DNA from: Stenotrophomonas bentonitica
GTDB taxonomy: Bacteria > Pseudomonadota > Gammaproteobacteria > Xanthomonadales > Xanthomonadaceae
Assembly: GCF_002887735.1 (NCBI RefSeq)
Contig: NZ_PKQP01000011.1
Location: 29,725-93,724, forward strand
Reading direction: 5' to 3'
DNA: 64,000 nucleotides
Shown here: positions 48,389 to 58,024 of the stretch, one piece after another
Numbering within the stretch: position 1 is the first letter of the stretch
Layout: every line of letters begins with the position of its first letter
Translations under genes and position numbers: made by a program
Notes under the pieces: generated by a model
What the model was told of the DNA's origin: nothing
Databases searched by the model: none
Seen by the model: only the letters and a program-made list of their open reading frames with translations

Positions 48389-50863
48389 ATGGCCCGTTCC
48401 CCAACTGAGACTCTCGACCTGCCGGTACTGCCGCTGCGTGACGTGGTGGTGTTCCCGCACATGGTCATTCCGCTGTTCGTCGGCCGTGACAAGTCCATGC
48501 ATGCGCTGGAGCAGGCGATGGAAGCGGACAAGCGCATCCTGCTGCTCGCGCAGAAGTCCGCCGAGACGGATGATCCGTCCGCCGCCGATCTGTACCAGGT
48601 CGGCACGCTCGCCCAGGTCCTGCAGCTGCTGAAGCTGCCCGACGGCACCATCAAGGTGCTGGTCGAAGGCCTGTCGCGCGTCAACGTCACCGACGTGACC
48701 GAGCGTGATGGCTCGCTGCACGGCGTGGGCATGGAAATCGAATCGGACGAATCGCGTGAGCCGCGCGAGATCGAGGCGATCGCCCGCTCGCTGATGTCGC
48801 TGTTCGAGCAGTACGTCAAAACCAATCGCAAGCTGCCGCCGGAGCTGCTGCAGACCCTGGCCGGCATCGACGAGCCCGCGCGCCTGGCCGATACCATCGC
48901 CGCGCATATCAGCGTGCGCCTGGCCGACAAGCAGCGCCTGCTGGAAACGCTGCAGATCGGCGACCGCCTGGAAATGCTGGTCGGCCTGGTCGATGGCGAG
49001 ATCGACGTGCAGCAGATGGAAAAGCGCATCCGCGGCCGCGTGAAGTCGCAGATGGAAAAGAGCCAGCGCGAGTACTACCTCAACGAGCAGATGAAGGCCA
49101 TCCAGAAAGAACTGGGTGACCTGGATGACGCGCCCGGCGAGATGGACGAGCTGGCGCGCAAGATCGCCGAGGCGGGCATGCCCAAGCCGGTGGAGACCAA
49201 GGCCAAGGCCGAGCTCAACAAGCTCAAGCAGATGTCGCCGATGTCCGCCGAAGCGGCGGTCGTGCGCAATTACCTGGAGTGGCTGCTGGGCGTGCCGTGG
49301 AAGAAGCGCACCAAGGTCCGCAAGGATCTCAAGGCCGCGCAGGACACGCTGGACGCCGATCACTTCGGTCTGGACAAGGTCAAGGACCGCATCCTGGAAT
49401 ACCTGGCGGTGCAGTCGCGCGTGAAGCAGATGAAGGGCCCGATCCTGTGCCTGGTCGGTCCGCCCGGCGTGGGCAAGACCTCGCTGGGCCAGTCCATCGC
49501 CAAGGCGACCAACCGCAAGTTCGTGCGCATGAGCCTGGGTGGCGTGCGCGACGAGGCCGAGATCCGTGGCCATCGCCGCACCTACGTCGGCTCGATGCCG
49601 GGCCGCATCGTGCAGAATCTCAACAAGGTGGGCAGCAAGAACGCGCTGTTCGTGCTCGATGAGATCGACAAGATGTCGATGGACTTCCGTGGCGATCCGT
49701 CCTCGGCGCTGCTGGAAGTGCTCGACCCGGAGCAGAACAACGCCTTCAACGATCACTACCTGGAAGTGGACCTGGACCTGTCCGAAGTGATGTTCGTGGC
49801 GACGTCCAACTCGCTCAACATCCCCGGCCCGCTGCTGGACCGCATGGAAGTGATCCGCATCCCCGGCTACACCGAGGATGAGAAGCTCAACATCGCCATG
49901 CGCTACCTGGTGCCCAAGCAGATCAAGGCCAACGGCCTGAAGCCGGAAGAGCTGGAGATCGAGGCCGATGCGATCCAGGACATCGTGCGTTACTACACGC
50001 GCGAATCCGGCGTGCGCAACCTCGAGCGCGAAGTGGCCAAGATCTGCCGCAAGGTGGTCAAGGAAATCGCGCTTGCCGGTCCCGTAGCGCCCGCCAAGGC
50101 GGCCAAGCCGGCCAAGGCCGGCAAGAAGGCCAGCGCGAAGAAGAAGGCGCTGGTGGTGGTCAACGGCAAGAACCTGGACAAGTACCTGGGGGTTCGCCGC
50201 GTCGATTTCGGGCGTGCCGAAGAGCAGAACGAAGTGGGCCTGGTCACCGGCCTGGCCTGGACCGAAGTGGGCGGCGATCTGCTGCAGATCGAATCCACCC
50301 TGGTGCCGGGCAAGGGCCAGCTGATCCTCACCGGCCAGCTGGGCAACGTGATGAAGGAATCCGCCTCGGCGGCCCTGTCGGTGGTGCGCTCGCGTGCCGA
50401 GCGGCTGGGCATCGACAATGAGTTCCTGCAGAAGCACGACGTGCACGTCCACGTGCCCGATGGCGCCACCCCCAAGGATGGCCCGAGTGCGGGTATCGCC
50501 ATGGTCACCTCGCTGGTGTCCACGCTGACCAAGGTGCCGATCAGGGCCGAAGTGGCGATGACCGGCGAGATCACCCTGCGTGGTCGCGTCACCGCCATCG
50601 GCGGCCTCAAGGAGAAGCTGTTGGCGGCGCTGCGCGGCGGCATCACCACGGTCATCATTCCCGAGGAGAACCGCAAGGATCTGGCCGATATCCCCGCCAA
50701 TGTCACCCGCGATCTGAAGATCGTGCCGGTGAAGTGGATCGAGGAAGTGCTCGACCTGGCCCTGGAGGCCCCGCTGACCGCACCGAAGCCCAAGAAAGAT
50801 GGGCAACGTGTCACGGTACGCGGCAAGTCCAAGACAGCTTCCACAACGCGCGTCAAGCACTGA
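48389..50863 (+). CDS. lon: ATP-dependent protease Lon
   Basis: 824 residues (E. coli 784). N-terminal substrate domain opens [23 protein letters not shown]; Walker [13 protein letters not shown]; Walker [12 protein letters not shown]; protease domain with catalytic serine in [10 protein letters not shown] and lysine in [11 protein letters not shown]. An extra lysine/alanine-rich stretch ([18 protein letters not shown]) sits at about residues 570-588, between the AAA and protease domains, where E. coli Lon has a short loop. GGAG precedes ATG 48389; the upstream extension is not supported. Confidence 0.97.
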   Translation: MARSPTETLDLPVLPLRDVVVFPHMVIPLFVGRDKSMHALEQAMEADKRILLLAQKSAETDDPSAADLYQVGTLAQVLQLLKLPDGTIKVLVEGLSRVNVTDVTERDGSLHGVGMEIESDESREPREIEAIARSLMSLFEQYVKTNRKLPPELLQTLAGIDEPARLADTIAAHISVRLADKQRLLETLQIGDRLEMLVGLVDGEIDVQQMEKRIRGRVKSQMEKSQREYYLNEQMKAIQKELGDLDDAPGEMDELARKIAEAGMPKPVETKAKAELNKLKQMSPMSAEAAVVRNYLEWLLGVPWKKRTKVRKDLKAAQDTLDADHFGLDKVKDRILEYLAVQSRVKQMKGPILCLVGPPGVGKTSLGQSIAKATNRKFVRMSLGGVRDEAEIRGHRRTYVGSMPGRIVQNLNKVGSKNALFVLDEIDKMSMDFRGDPSSALLEVLDPEQNNAFNDHYLEVDLDLSEVMFVATSNSLNIPGPLLDRMEVIRIPGYTEDEKLNIAMRYLVPKQIKANGLKPEELEIEADAIQDIVRYYTRESGVRNLEREVAKICRKVVKEIALAGPVAPAKAAKPAKAGKKASAKKKALVVVNGKNLDKYLGVRRVDFGRAEEQNEVGLVTGLAWTEVGGDLLQIESTLVPGKGQLILTGQLGNVMKESASAALSVVRSRAERLGIDNEFLQKHDVHVHVPDGATPKDGPSAGIAMVTSLVSTLTKVPIRAEVAMTGEITLRGRVTAIGGLKEKLLAALRGGITTVIIPEENRKDLADIPANVTRDLKIVPVKWIEEVLDLALEAPLTAPKPKKDGQRVTVRGKSKTASTTRVKH

Positions 50864-50912
50864 CGCGTCCTGTGGAAATGCCCGAAACCCGCGTCGTTAT
50901 TGGCTTTTCAGC

Positions 50913-50941
50913 TTGCGCGGGTAGGGGGGCACTGGTATAAA
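50913..50941 (+). promoter_or_regulatory. promoter of hupB
   Basis: TTGCGC (50913-50918), 17-base spacer, TATAAA (50936-50941), about 130 bases before ATG. A small palindrome GACGGCGTATCGTCGTC lies in the leader near 51003. Confidence 0.65.
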
Positions 50942-51070
50942 AGCACCACTCGCGAGTCAGCGTACATCTGAATTCGGCGAACAGAGAACTTCACTGGCAT
51001 CCGACGGCGTATCGTCGTCGGGTGTCTCAATGTTGAATCCGCGGAATCCCCGCCAAAGGAGCTGTAGAGA

Positions 51071-51343
51071 ATGAACAAGACCGAATTGATCGACGCCGTT
51101 GCTGAAGCCGCCGACCTGACCAAGGCCGAGTCCAGCCGCGCCGTTGATGCCGTCATCGCTTCCGTCACCAAGGCCCTGAAGGGCGGTGACGCGGTGACGC
51201 TGGTGGGCTTCGGCACGTTCCAGGTCCGCGACCGCGCTGCCCGTACCGGCCGCAACCCGAAGACCGGCGACACCATCAAGATCGCTGCGTCGAAGAATCC
51301 GTCGTTCAAGGCTGGCAAAGCCCTGAAGGATGCCGTAAACTAA
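51071..51343 (+). CDS. hupB: DNA-binding protein HU-beta
   Basis: 90 residues. Nucleoid protein that bends and compacts DNA as a dimer. Opens [20 protein letters not shown], with [21 protein letters not shown] as the DNA-intercalating arm, and ends [11 protein letters not shown]. Length and sequence are typical. AGGAG lies before ATG. It follows lon, as in enterobacteria, and the tRNA-Val gene begins 11 bases after its stop. Confidence 0.97.
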   Translation: MNKTELIDAVAEAADLTKAESSRAVDAVIASVTKALKGGDAVTLVGFGTFQVRDRAARTGRNPKTGDTIKIAASKNPSFKAGKALKDAVN

Positions 51344-51354
51344 GCGGCTTGCTG

Positions 51355-51429
51355 GGGTGCTTAGCTCAGCGGTAGAGCGTCTCCTTTACACGGAGAGGGT
51401 CGGGGGTTCGAAACCCTCAGCACCCACCA
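51355..51429 (+). tRNA. tRNA-Val (TAC)
   Basis: 75 bases, acceptor GGGTGCT/AGCACCC, anticodon loop TTTACAC giving TAC, encoded CCA. So close to hupB that the two are probably in one transcript. Confidence 0.96.
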
Positions 51430-51457
51430 GGCACTGCCAGTAAAAGTTTTGAAATGT

Positions 51458-51534
51458 GGAGCGGTAGTTCAGCTGGTTAGAATGCTGGCCTGTCACGCCG
51501 GAGGTCGCGGGTTCAAGTCCCGTCCGCTCCGCCA
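51458..51534 (+). tRNA. tRNA-Asp (GTC), copy 1
   Basis: 77 bases, acceptor GGAGCGG/CCGCTCC, anticodon loop CTGTCAC giving GTC, encoded CCA. Identical to the copies at 51642 and 51809. Confidence 0.97.
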
Positions 51535-51542
51535 GTTTCAAG

Positions 51543-51573
51543 AAGGCCCCTGAGCAATCGGGGGCCTTGTTTT
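51543..51573 (+). terminator. terminator after tRNA-Asp copy 1
   Basis: AAGGCCCC / GGGGCCTT with loop TGAGCAATCG, then GTTTTC. Confidence 0.9.
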
Positions 51574-51602
51574 CTCCGCCGACGCATGTCGCGGTGAAGG
51601 CG

Positions 51603-51625
51603 GTAGAGCCGACCGTTGGTCGGCT
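51603..51625. repeat. SMAG/REP element between tRNA-Asp copies 1 and 2
   Basis: GTAG head with the standard CCGACC-GTT-GGTCGG stem, 17 bases before the second tRNA-Asp. Confidence 0.87.
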
Positions 51626-51641
51626 GAATGAATTAAAACAA

Positions 51642-51718
51642 GGAGCGGTAGTTCAGCTGGTTAGAATGCTGGCCTGTCACGCCGGAGGTCGCGGGTTCAA
51701 GTCCCGTCCGCTCCGCCA
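51642..51718 (+). tRNA. tRNA-Asp (GTC), copy 2
   Basis: Identical in sequence to copy 1, with its own AT-rich upstream stretch (GAATGAATTAAAAC). Confidence 0.97.
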
Positions 51719-51808
51719 GTTTTAAAAAAACCTCGAAAAAAGCAGCATTTCGGGGTGGGCAATCTGAATATCTTCGGATAGAATGAGCGCCTGCAAAGTT
51801 TCAAGTGC

Positions 51809-51885
51809 GGAGCGGTAGTTCAGCTGGTTAGAATGCTGGCCTGTCACGCCGGAGGTCGCGGGTTCAAGTCCCGTCCGCTCCGCCA
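51809..51885 (+). tRNA. tRNA-Asp (GTC), copy 3
   Basis: Third identical copy. A candidate -10 TAGAAT lies at about 51778-51783 followed by GAGCGCCTGC, a GC-rich discriminator like those of other tRNA promoters here. Confidence 0.97.
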
Positions 51886-51895
51886 ATCTTTGAAG

Positions 51896-51926
51896 AGCCC
51901 TTGGTGAAAACCAAGGGCTTTTTTTT
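51896..51926 (+). terminator. terminator after tRNA-Asp copy 3
   Basis: AGCCCTTGGT-GAAA-ACCAAGGGCT followed by eight T residues. Confidence 0.94.
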
Positions 51927-52096
51927 GTTTCCAATCCAGCAGATTGATCGACAGCGCGGCGCACACCGTTTGCCCGCCGCGATCAGCGGGTGCGGCACCG
52001 GGCAGATCGCGCGCAGGGGCCGGCGCGGGCACTTTTGGAGCCTGCCGCGAAGCGGGTTACACTGCCGGGCTCGCCAATCAGGCCTTGATTTTTCCC

Positions 52097-54070
52097 ATGC
52101 TGCAGAAACTTCGCGACAAGACCTCGGGCTGGATCGTTACCGTGATCCTGGGGCTGCTGATGATTCCGTTCCTGTTCGTGATCGACTCCAGCTACCTCGG
52201 TGGCGTCGGCTCGCAGAACGTGGCCAAAGTGGCCGCCCCGCCGACCTGGTGGAAGTCCGCCCCGTCGTGGTGGCCGGTCTCGTTCCTGTGGCAGCACCAT
52301 GAGATCAGCTCCAACGATTTCCGCGTGCGCTTCGAGCAGGCGCGCCAGCAGGCACGCCAGGAGCAGGGCGAGGACTTTGATCCGCGCCAGTTCGAAAGCA
52401 CGGAGAGCAAGCTGGCCGTGCTCGATCAGATGATCGATGAGCAGGTCGTGCGCCTGGCCGGCGAACAGTCCGGCATCGTGATCGGCGATGCCGCCGTGCG
52501 CGAGTACATCGCCTCGATCCCGGCCTTCCTCGGTGCCGACGGCAAGTTCAACCAGGACAACTACCGCATCGCGCTGGCCAGCGGCAATCCGCCGCGCACG
52601 CCGACGCAGTTCGAAGCGCTGGTGCGCGAGAGCATCCAGCAGTCGATCATTCCGTCGGCCCTGCAGCGTTCCGGGTTCACCACCCAGAGCGAAGCCGAGC
52701 GCCTGATGAAGCTGCTCGGTGAAACGCGTGACGTCGAACTGGCCGCGCTGCCGGAAACCCCGGCCGACACCGCCGAAGTGACCGACGCACAGATCAAGCA
52801 GTGGTATGACAGCCACACCAAGGATTTCCGCCAGCCGGAAACCGTGTCGCTGGAATACGTCGAAATCAACGGCGCGAACCTGCCTGCGCCGGCGGCCGCC
52901 GACGAAGCCACGCTGCGCAAGCGCTATGACGATGAGAAGGCGCGCTTTGCCACGCCGGAACAGCGTCTGGCCTCGCACATCCTGATCACCGCCGATGGCA
53001 GCGATCCGGCCAAGCTCAAGGCGGCTGAAGAGAAGGCAACCCGCCTGGCCGCCGAAGCCAAGGCACCGGGTGCCGACTTCGCCGCACTGGCCAAGGCCAA
53101 CTCCGAAGATCCCGGTTCCAAGGACACCGGTGGTGACCTGGGCTGGGTGGAACGCGGCGCGATGGTGAAGCCGTTCGAAGATGCCCTGTTCGCCATGAAG
53201 GCGGGCGAGGTGACCGGTCCGGTCAAGACCGACTTCGGTTTCCACGTGCTCAAGCTGCGCGAGACCAAGGGCGGCGAAGGCCGTTCCTTCGACGAGGTGC
53301 GTGACCAGCTGGCTGCCGAGCAGCTCAAGGCCGACACCGACCGCGTGTTCACCGAGCTGAGCGGCCGCCTGGTCGATCTGGTCTACAAGAACCCGACCTC
53401 GCTGGAAGGCCCGGCCAAGGACATGAGCCTGCCGGTGCAGACCATCGGTCCGTTCACCCGCACCACCGCCAGTGGCATCGCCGCCAACCCGGCCGTGCTG
53501 CGCGCGGCGTTCTCCGACATCCTGACCCAGGACGGCACGGTGAGCGACCCGATCGAGCTGGGTCCGAACCACAACGTGATGATCCGCGTGACCGAGCACA
53601 GCCCGGAACAGGCGCTGCCGCTGGACAAGGCCCGTGAGCAGGTCATCGCCGCGATCCATGCCGACCGCACCCGCCAGGCGTCGGAGAAGGCCGTGGATGC
53701 CGTGCTGGCCAAGCTGAAGGCCGGTCAGACCCTGCAGGCGCTGGCGACCAGCGAGAAGCTGCAGATCAGCCCGCTGCCGGGCCTGCCGCGCACCCAGCCG
53801 GTGCCGACCCCGGAAATCAACCGTGCCGTGTTCAGCGCGCCGTTGCCCGCTGAAGGCAAGGCCAGCTACGGCAAGGTCGCCGTGCAGGGCCGCTACGTGA
53901 TCTACGCGGTGACCAAGGTCACCCCGGGCAACGTTGCTGAAGTGGACGCGGCCCAGCAGCAGCAGCTCAAGGAGCAGCTGAGCCAGATCGACGGCATGGC
54001 CGCCGCCAAGGCCTACGTGGAAGCGATGCGCAAGCACTTCAAGGTGCAGACCGAAGAAGCCAACCTCTAA
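52097..54070 (+). CDS. ppiD: peptidyl-prolyl isomerase/periplasmic chaperone PpiD
   Basis: 657 residues. A single inner-membrane anchor (GWIVTVILGLLMIPFLFVI, residues 11-29) leads to a periplasmic SurA-like chaperone region, a parvulin domain with RLASHILITADGSD and FGFHVLKL, and a second helical part. It helps newly exported proteins fold near the Sec translocon. A tryptophan-rich insert (WWKSAPSWWPVSFLW, residues 51-65) separates VAKV from the usual EIS start of the chaperone region. ATG 52097 was chosen because it begins the anchor. Follows hupB as in enterobacteria. Confidence 0.94.
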   Translation: MLQKLRDKTSGWIVTVILGLLMIPFLFVIDSSYLGGVGSQNVAKVAAPPTWWKSAPSWWPVSFLWQHHEISSNDFRVRFEQARQQARQEQGEDFDPRQFESTESKLAVLDQMIDEQVVRLAGEQSGIVIGDAAVREYIASIPAFLGADGKFNQDNYRIALASGNPPRTPTQFEALVRESIQQSIIPSALQRSGFTTQSEAERLMKLLGETRDVELAALPETPADTAEVTDAQIKQWYDSHTKDFRQPETVSLEYVEINGANLPAPAAADEATLRKRYDDEKARFATPEQRLASHILITADGSDPAKLKAAEEKATRLAAEAKAPGADFAALAKANSEDPGSKDTGGDLGWVERGAMVKPFEDALFAMKAGEVTGPVKTDFGFHVLKLRETKGGEGRSFDEVRDQLAAEQLKADTDRVFTELSGRLVDLVYKNPTSLEGPAKDMSLPVQTIGPFTRTTASGIAANPAVLRAAFSDILTQDGTVSDPIELGPNHNVMIRVTEHSPEQALPLDKAREQVIAAIHADRTRQASEKAVDAVLAKLKAGQTLQALATSEKLQISPLPGLPRTQPVPTPEINRAVFSAPLPAEGKASYGKVAVQGRYVIYAVTKVTPGNVAEVDAAQQQQLKEQLSQIDGMAAAKAYVEAMRKHFKVQTEEANL

Positions 54071-54094
54071 CCGGGGCGGCTTCTGCTGGACAAC

Positions 54095-54121
54095 AAAAAG
54101 CCCGGCGATGCCGGGCTTTTT
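54095..54121. terminator. bidirectional terminator between ppiD and the transglycosylase gene
   Basis: AAAAAGCCCGGC-GAT-GCCGGGCTTTTT, symmetrical, usable for both convergent genes. Confidence 0.93.
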
Positions 54122-54141
54122 GCGTTGGGGGTGGGCGCCGC

Positions 54142-55356
54142 TCAGTCTTCGACGCGCAACACCGCTCCCGGCTTGAGCACACTGCTGCCACTGAGGCCAT
54201 TGAGCGACAGCAGGGCCTTCAACGGCATCCCGTAACGGCGGGCGATGGTCCAGGGCGATTCGCCATCGCGCACGGTGTGGCGGCGGCTCCGCGGACGATC
54301 CGCGCTGGCCACCGTGCGGGTGGCGGCCGGCGCAGGCGCCGTACGGGCCGCCGGGCTATCCACCGGTGCGCTGGGAGCCACCGCAATGGCGGCCACGCTG
54401 GCGCTGGCATCCACCGGCGCATGCGCGGTCGGGGCCAGAACCGTCACCTGGCCGGCCGGGCGGCCCTTGCCGCTGGCCAGGGCCGGGTTGAGCCGGGCGA
54501 TCCGGGCCGGATCCAGGTCGCGCTGCTGGGCCCACTGTTGGACGCTGGTGCCCGCCGGCAGGGTATGCCCCTTCAGCACGGGCACGGTGCGGTCCAGCGA
54601 GGCCATCACGGCTGGCTCGGTTTCTGCGTCTTCCAGCACGCAGGCCAGCGCGTGCAGCTTCTCGACATAGGCATAGGTGACCGGCGACAGGCCGGGCAAC
54701 TCCGCCGGACGCGCGTTCTGCGCGTTCATGCCAGCCTTGCGCAGCGATTGCAGGACCCGGTACTCGCCGGCGTTGTAGGCCATGGTGGCCAGGCGCCAGT
54801 CGCCGCCGAACATGCCGTGCAGGGTCTTGAGGTAACGCACCGCGGCCTGGGTGGAATCCACCGCCGAGAGGCGGCCGTCGTAGCCCGGGGTCATCTGCAC
54901 GCGGTGGTTCTTGGCGGTGGTGGCGATGAACTGCCACAGGCCGGCCGGGCCGCCGCCGTTGCGGGCGTTGGGCCGGTAGCCGCTTTCCACGAAGGGAATC
55001 AGCGCAAATTCGGTCGGCAGGTCGGATCTGCGCAGTTCTTCCACCACATAGCCGAACAGCACCAGGGCGTCATCGTCCTGGTTGGCCAGGCGCGAGGGGG
55101 CATGCGCGAACTGCTTCTGCCAGCGCGGGCTGGTCGCCTCGGCGTCGCAGGTGGGTTCAGCCAGGCCATCGCGGAAGCTGGCGAAGATGTCCTGCCCATT
55201 GCGCACCGAGGCCGGCGGCAGCGCCGCAGCGGTCAGGGGGAGGGAGGACAGGCCGGCCACGTTCTGCGACATGCCGGCGGTCAACGACTGGGCGCCCGCG
55301 CTGCCGGCCACGGCGATCGCCAGGCCCAGCGCGAGCGGCAACAATCGCCGACTCAT
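54142..55356 (-). CDS. mltD: MltD-like lytic transglycosylase with LysM domain
   Basis: 404 residues. A signal peptide (to about residue 22, AGSAGAQ) is followed by a soluble lytic transglycosylase domain: [14 protein letters not shown] contains the catalytic glutamate, then [16 protein letters not shown] and [14 protein letters not shown]. One C-terminal LysM repeat ([17 protein letters not shown] ... LKPGAVLRV) binds glycan; E. coli MltD has more. No lipobox is clear, so it may be periplasmic rather than lipid-anchored. It overlaps the gloB stop by 4 bases. Confidence 0.9.
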   Translation of the reverse strand: MSRRLLPLALGLAIAVAGSAGAQSLTAGMSQNVAGLSSLPLTAAALPPASVRNGQDIFASFRDGLAEPTCDAEATSPRWQKQFAHAPSRLANQDDDALVLFGYVVEELRRSDLPTEFALIPFVESGYRPNARNGGGPAGLWQFIATTAKNHRVQMTPGYDGRLSAVDSTQAAVRYLKTLHGMFGGDWRLATMAYNAGEYRVLQSLRKAGMNAQNARPAELPGLSPVTYAYVEKLHALACVLEDAETEPAVMASLDRTVPVLKGHTLPAGTSVQQWAQQRDLDPARIARLNPALASGKGRPAGQVTVLAPTAHAPVDASASVAAIAVAPSAPVDSPAARTAPAPAATRTVASADRPRSRRHTVRDGESPWTIARRYGMPLKALLSLNGLSGSSVLKPGAVLRVED

Positions 55357-56120
55357 GTTCGGAATCCGTCTTTCCAGTGTCGCAGCCCTGCGACAACATC
55401 GACTTCATCGGTAACGGGACGCCCGAGATGGGCGCTGACGGCCGCCTGGATGGCGGGGGTACTGGTACGCAGGAACGGATTGCATTCCAGCTCGCTTGCC
55501 AGTGAAACCGGCAGCGTGGGCAGGTCATCGCGGCGCATGGCCAAGGCCTCCTCATGGCGCTGCGACAGCGCAGCGTTGGTGGGGTCTACATGCCGCGCGA
55601 AGACGGCATTGGACAGGGTGTACTCGTGGGCGCAACAGACCATCAGTTGCGCTGGCAGGGACGCCAGCTTCCGCAGGGATGCCAGAAGCTGGGGAGGCGT
55701 ACCTTCGAACATGCGCCCACAGCCCAGGCTGAACAACGCATCGCCACTGAAAAGGTGTTCAGCGGTGTGAAACGCGATATGGCTCCGGGTGTGCCCGGGC
55801 ACGGATACTACGTGGAACCCGAGGCCCAATGCCTGAACGCATTCACCTTCAGCGACCCGATGGGCGGCCACCTGGATGCGCGGTTCTTCTGGCGCGTAAA
55901 CCTCCACCGCCGGAAAACGGGCCTGCAGTTCTGCCACGCCGCCGATGTGATCATCGTGGTGATGGGTCAGCAGAATGCTGTGGGGAACCCATCCCTGCTG
56001 CGCTGCGGCAGCCAGAACGGGGTCGGCCTGGCCGGGGTCGATGACCACGGCGCGGCCGTCGTCGGCGACCAGCGCCCAGATGTAATTGTCCGCAAACGCG
56101 GGTAGGGCGGTCAGTCGCAT
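55353..56120 (-). CDS. gloB: hydroxyacylglutathione hydrolase (glyoxalase II)
   Basis: 255 residues. It hydrolyses S-lactoylglutathione to lactate and glutathione, the final step of methylglyoxal detoxification. Metallo-beta-lactamase motif [12 protein letters not shown], then [23 protein letters not shown] and [11 protein letters not shown] for the second metal shell. The end FRTSTPAIQ and the length match GloB. ATG 56120 was chosen at the family start [15 protein letters not shown]. It is divergent from the YafS-like gene, an arrangement shared with enterobacteria. Confidence 0.96.
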   Translation of the reverse strand: MRLTALPAFADNYIWALVADDGRAVVIDPGQADPVLAAAAQQGWVPHSILLTHHHDDHIGGVAELQARFPAVEVYAPEEPRIQVAAHRVAEGECVQALGLGFHVVSVPGHTRSHIAFHTAEHLFSGDALFSLGCGRMFEGTPPQLLASLRKLASLPAQLMVCCAHEYTLSNAVFARHVDPTNAALSQRHEEALAMRRDDLPTLPVSLASELECNPFLRTSTPAIQAAVSAHLGRPVTDEVDVVAGLRHWKDGFRT

Positions 56121-56131
56121 AGAATTGGACC

Positions 56132-56776
56132 ATGCCCCCCGCGCCGAGCCCCCGTCAAGCGACAGTCGCATCCTGGTTTGATACTGAACCGGCACAAGCC
56201 TTGTGCCGTCTGGAATCCGAGCGGTTGCGCAGCCTGCTCGCCGAGCGCCCGGTGAACCCCTGGCTGTGGGTGGCACCGACGCCCGGCTGGCTGGAGCGCG
56301 TCGAACTGCCCGGTCGCGGCCTGGGGCTGTTCCGCGACGGAGCGAGCTACGCCGGGGACGTGCACTGCGGGCTGCCGTTGCCGCTGCCGGACGAGAGCGT
56401 CAACGCGATCATCCTGCAGCACGTCACCGCGCGCGATGCCGAGCAGCTGATCGACGAGTGCGCGCGGGTGCTGATGCCGGGCGGCCGCCTGTGGTTGTCC
56501 ACGCTCAACCCGTTCAGCCCGTACCGCCGGCAGTGGCGCCACCACGGACTGGTGGTGCGCAGCCCGCAGCGGCTGCGCCATACCCTCACGCAGGCCGGTC
56601 TGAGCTGCGAAGACCTGCACTACCTCGGCCCGATGTGGCGCGACCGCTCGCCGGCCCGGCGCGACCTCGCTCCACTGCGCGCGGCCTGTCTGTTCACCGC
56701 TGAAAAACGCACTCTGGCCCTGCCGGGACCGACGCCCGTGGCCCTGCCACGCTGGCACGGGACCGTGGCCACCTGA
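56132..56776 (+). CDS. SAM-dependent methyltransferase, YafS-like
   Basis: 214 residues of class I methyltransferase fold, rather reduced. Recognisable parts are the acidic strand region [16 protein letters not shown] and [23 protein letters not shown], the usual post-I and post-II motifs. The glycine-rich SAM motif near the N-terminus is weak. Position between gloB and rnhA matches E. coli yafS, whose substrate is unknown. Only 11 bases separate it from gloB, so their promoters overlap. Confidence 0.85.
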   Translation: MPPAPSPRQATVASWFDTEPAQALCRLESERLRSLLAERPVNPWLWVAPTPGWLERVELPGRGLGLFRDGASYAGDVHCGLPLPLPDESVNAIILQHVTARDAEQLIDECARVLMPGGRLWLSTLNPFSPYRRQWRHHGLVVRSPQRLRHTLTQAGLSCEDLHYLGPMWRDRSPARRDLAPLRAACLFTAEKRTLALPGPTPVALPRWHGTVAT

Positions 56777-56787
56777 TCTGGAATGGA

Positions 56788-57240
56788 ATGAAGACGATAG
56801 AAATCCACACCGACGGTTCCTGCCTCGGCAATCCCGGCCCGGGCGGCTGGGCGGCGTTGCTGCGCTACAACGCGCACGAGCGTGAGCTGAGCGGTGGTGA
56901 AGCGCATACCACCAACAACCGCATGGAACTGATGGCGGCCATCTCGGGGCTGGAAGCGCTCACCGAGCCATGCAACATCGTGCTGTACACCGATTCGCAG
57001 TACGTACGCCAGGGCCTGACCGAGTGGATGCCCGGCTGGATCCGCAAAAACTGGAAAACCGCGGGCGGCTCGCCGGTCAAGAACCGCGAGCTGTGGGAGC
57101 GCCTGCACGCGGCCACGCTCAAGCACACCATCGACTGGCGCTGGGTCAAGGGGCATTCCGGCGATCCGGACAATGAGCGCGTGGACCAGCTGGCGCGCGA
57201 CGCCGCGATCCGGATCCGTGCCGCTGGCCCGGTACACTGA
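56788..57240 (+). CDS. rnhA: ribonuclease HI
   Basis: 150 residues. It cuts the RNA strand of RNA-DNA hybrids. The four catalytic carboxylates are visible: Asp in [13 protein letters not shown], Glu in NRMELMAAI, Asp in LYTDSQYV and Asp in [12 protein letters not shown], with KGHSG preceding the last. Length matches E. coli (155). It is 4 bases before dnaQ on the same strand. Confidence 0.97.
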   Translation: MKTIEIHTDGSCLGNPGPGGWAALLRYNAHERELSGGEAHTTNNRMELMAAISGLEALTEPCNIVLYTDSQYVRQGLTEWMPGWIRKNWKTAGGSPVKNRELWERLHAATLKHTIDWRWVKGHSGDPDNERVDQLARDAAIRIRAAGPVH

Positions 57241-57244
57241 GCCC

Positions 57245-57976
57245 ATGCGTCAGATCATCCTTGATACCGAAACCACCGGCCTGGAGTGGCGGAAGGGCAA
57301 CCGCATCGTCGAAATCGGCTGTGTGGAACTGCTCGAGCGCCGCCCCAGTGGCAACAACTACCACCAGTACCTCAAGCCGGACTGCGAGTTCGAGCAGGGC
57401 GCGCAGGAAGTCACCGGCCTGACCCTGGAATTCCTGGCCGACAAGCCGGACTTCGCCCAGGTCGTCGACGAATTCCTGGCCTACATCGACGGCGCCGAGC
57501 TGATCATCCACAACGCGGCGTTCGATCTGGGCTTCCTGGACAACGAGCTGTCGCTGCTTGGCGACCACTACGGCAAGATCACCGACCGCTGCACGGTGAT
57601 CGATACGCTGAAGATGGCGCGTGAGCGCTTTCCCGGCCAGCGCAACTCGCTGGACGCGCTGTGCCGGCGCCTGGGCGTGGACAACGCCCACCGCCAGCTG
57701 CACGGCGGCCTGCTCGATGCCCAGATCCTGGGCGATGTGTACATCGCGCTGACCTCGGGCCAGGAAGAAATCGGCTTCGGCGCGGCCGACGACCGCAAAT
57801 CCGGCAGCGCCCACGTGCAGACCTTCGACACCTCGCGCCTGCTGCCACGCCCGCGCGTGGTCGCCACCGCCTCGGAGCTGGAAGCACACGAAGCGCGCCT
57901 GGCCAAGCTGCGCAAGAAGGCCGGCCGTGCGATCTGGGATGGTGAGCCTGAAGCGGTGGAAGCGGTCAGCGCCTGA
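57245..57976 (+). CDS. dnaQ: DNA polymerase III epsilon subunit
   Basis: 243 residues, as in E. coli. The 3'-5' proofreading exonuclease of the replicase. ExoI motif ILDTETTGLEW, ExoII IHNAAFDLGFLDNEL and ExoIII-epsilon HRQLHGGLLDAQIL give the DEDDh residues. The C-terminal part that binds the alpha subunit is present. ATG 57245 was chosen as it begins the exonuclease domain. In E. coli rnhA and dnaQ are divergent; here they are codirectional, 4 bases apart. Confidence 0.96.
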   Translation: MRQIILDTETTGLEWRKGNRIVEIGCVELLERRPSGNNYHQYLKPDCEFEQGAQEVTGLTLEFLADKPDFAQVVDEFLAYIDGAELIIHNAAFDLGFLDNELSLLGDHYGKITDRCTVIDTLKMARERFPGQRNSLDALCRRLGVDNAHRQLHGGLLDAQILGDVYIALTSGQEEIGFGAADDRKSGSAHVQTFDTSRLLPRPRVVATASELEAHEARLAKLRKKAGRAIWDGEPEAVEAVSA

Positions 57977-57992
57977 GGGCCCGACCCCGGCG

Positions 57993-58018
57993 GTAGATCC
58001 CGACCGTTGGTCGGGATG
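57993..58018. repeat. SMAG/REP element after dnaQ
   Basis: GTAG head and ATCCCGACC-GTT-GGTCGGGAT stem, lying between convergent dnaQ and the PP2C gene. Confidence 0.85.
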
Positions 58019-58024
58019 CCTGCC

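Noticed and set aside
48140..50860. 906-residue minus-strand open frame
   Set aside because: Antisense of lon; composition is HLQRAD-rich with no domain, and lon itself is fully intact.
51355..51885. Possible attachment site of a genomic island at the tRNA cluster
   Set aside because: No integrase gene and no direct repeat of a tRNA 3' end are present; the extra copies are complete tRNAs.
51722..52032. Minus-strand frames with RTGLEPATSGVTGQHSNQLNYRS and RSGRDLNPRPPA
   Set aside because: Antisense of the tRNA-Asp copies.
57245..57976. Possible frameshift between rnhA and dnaQ because the dnaQ frame extends upstream into rnhA
   Set aside because: Both proteins are full length with all catalytic motifs; the extension is chance open sequence.
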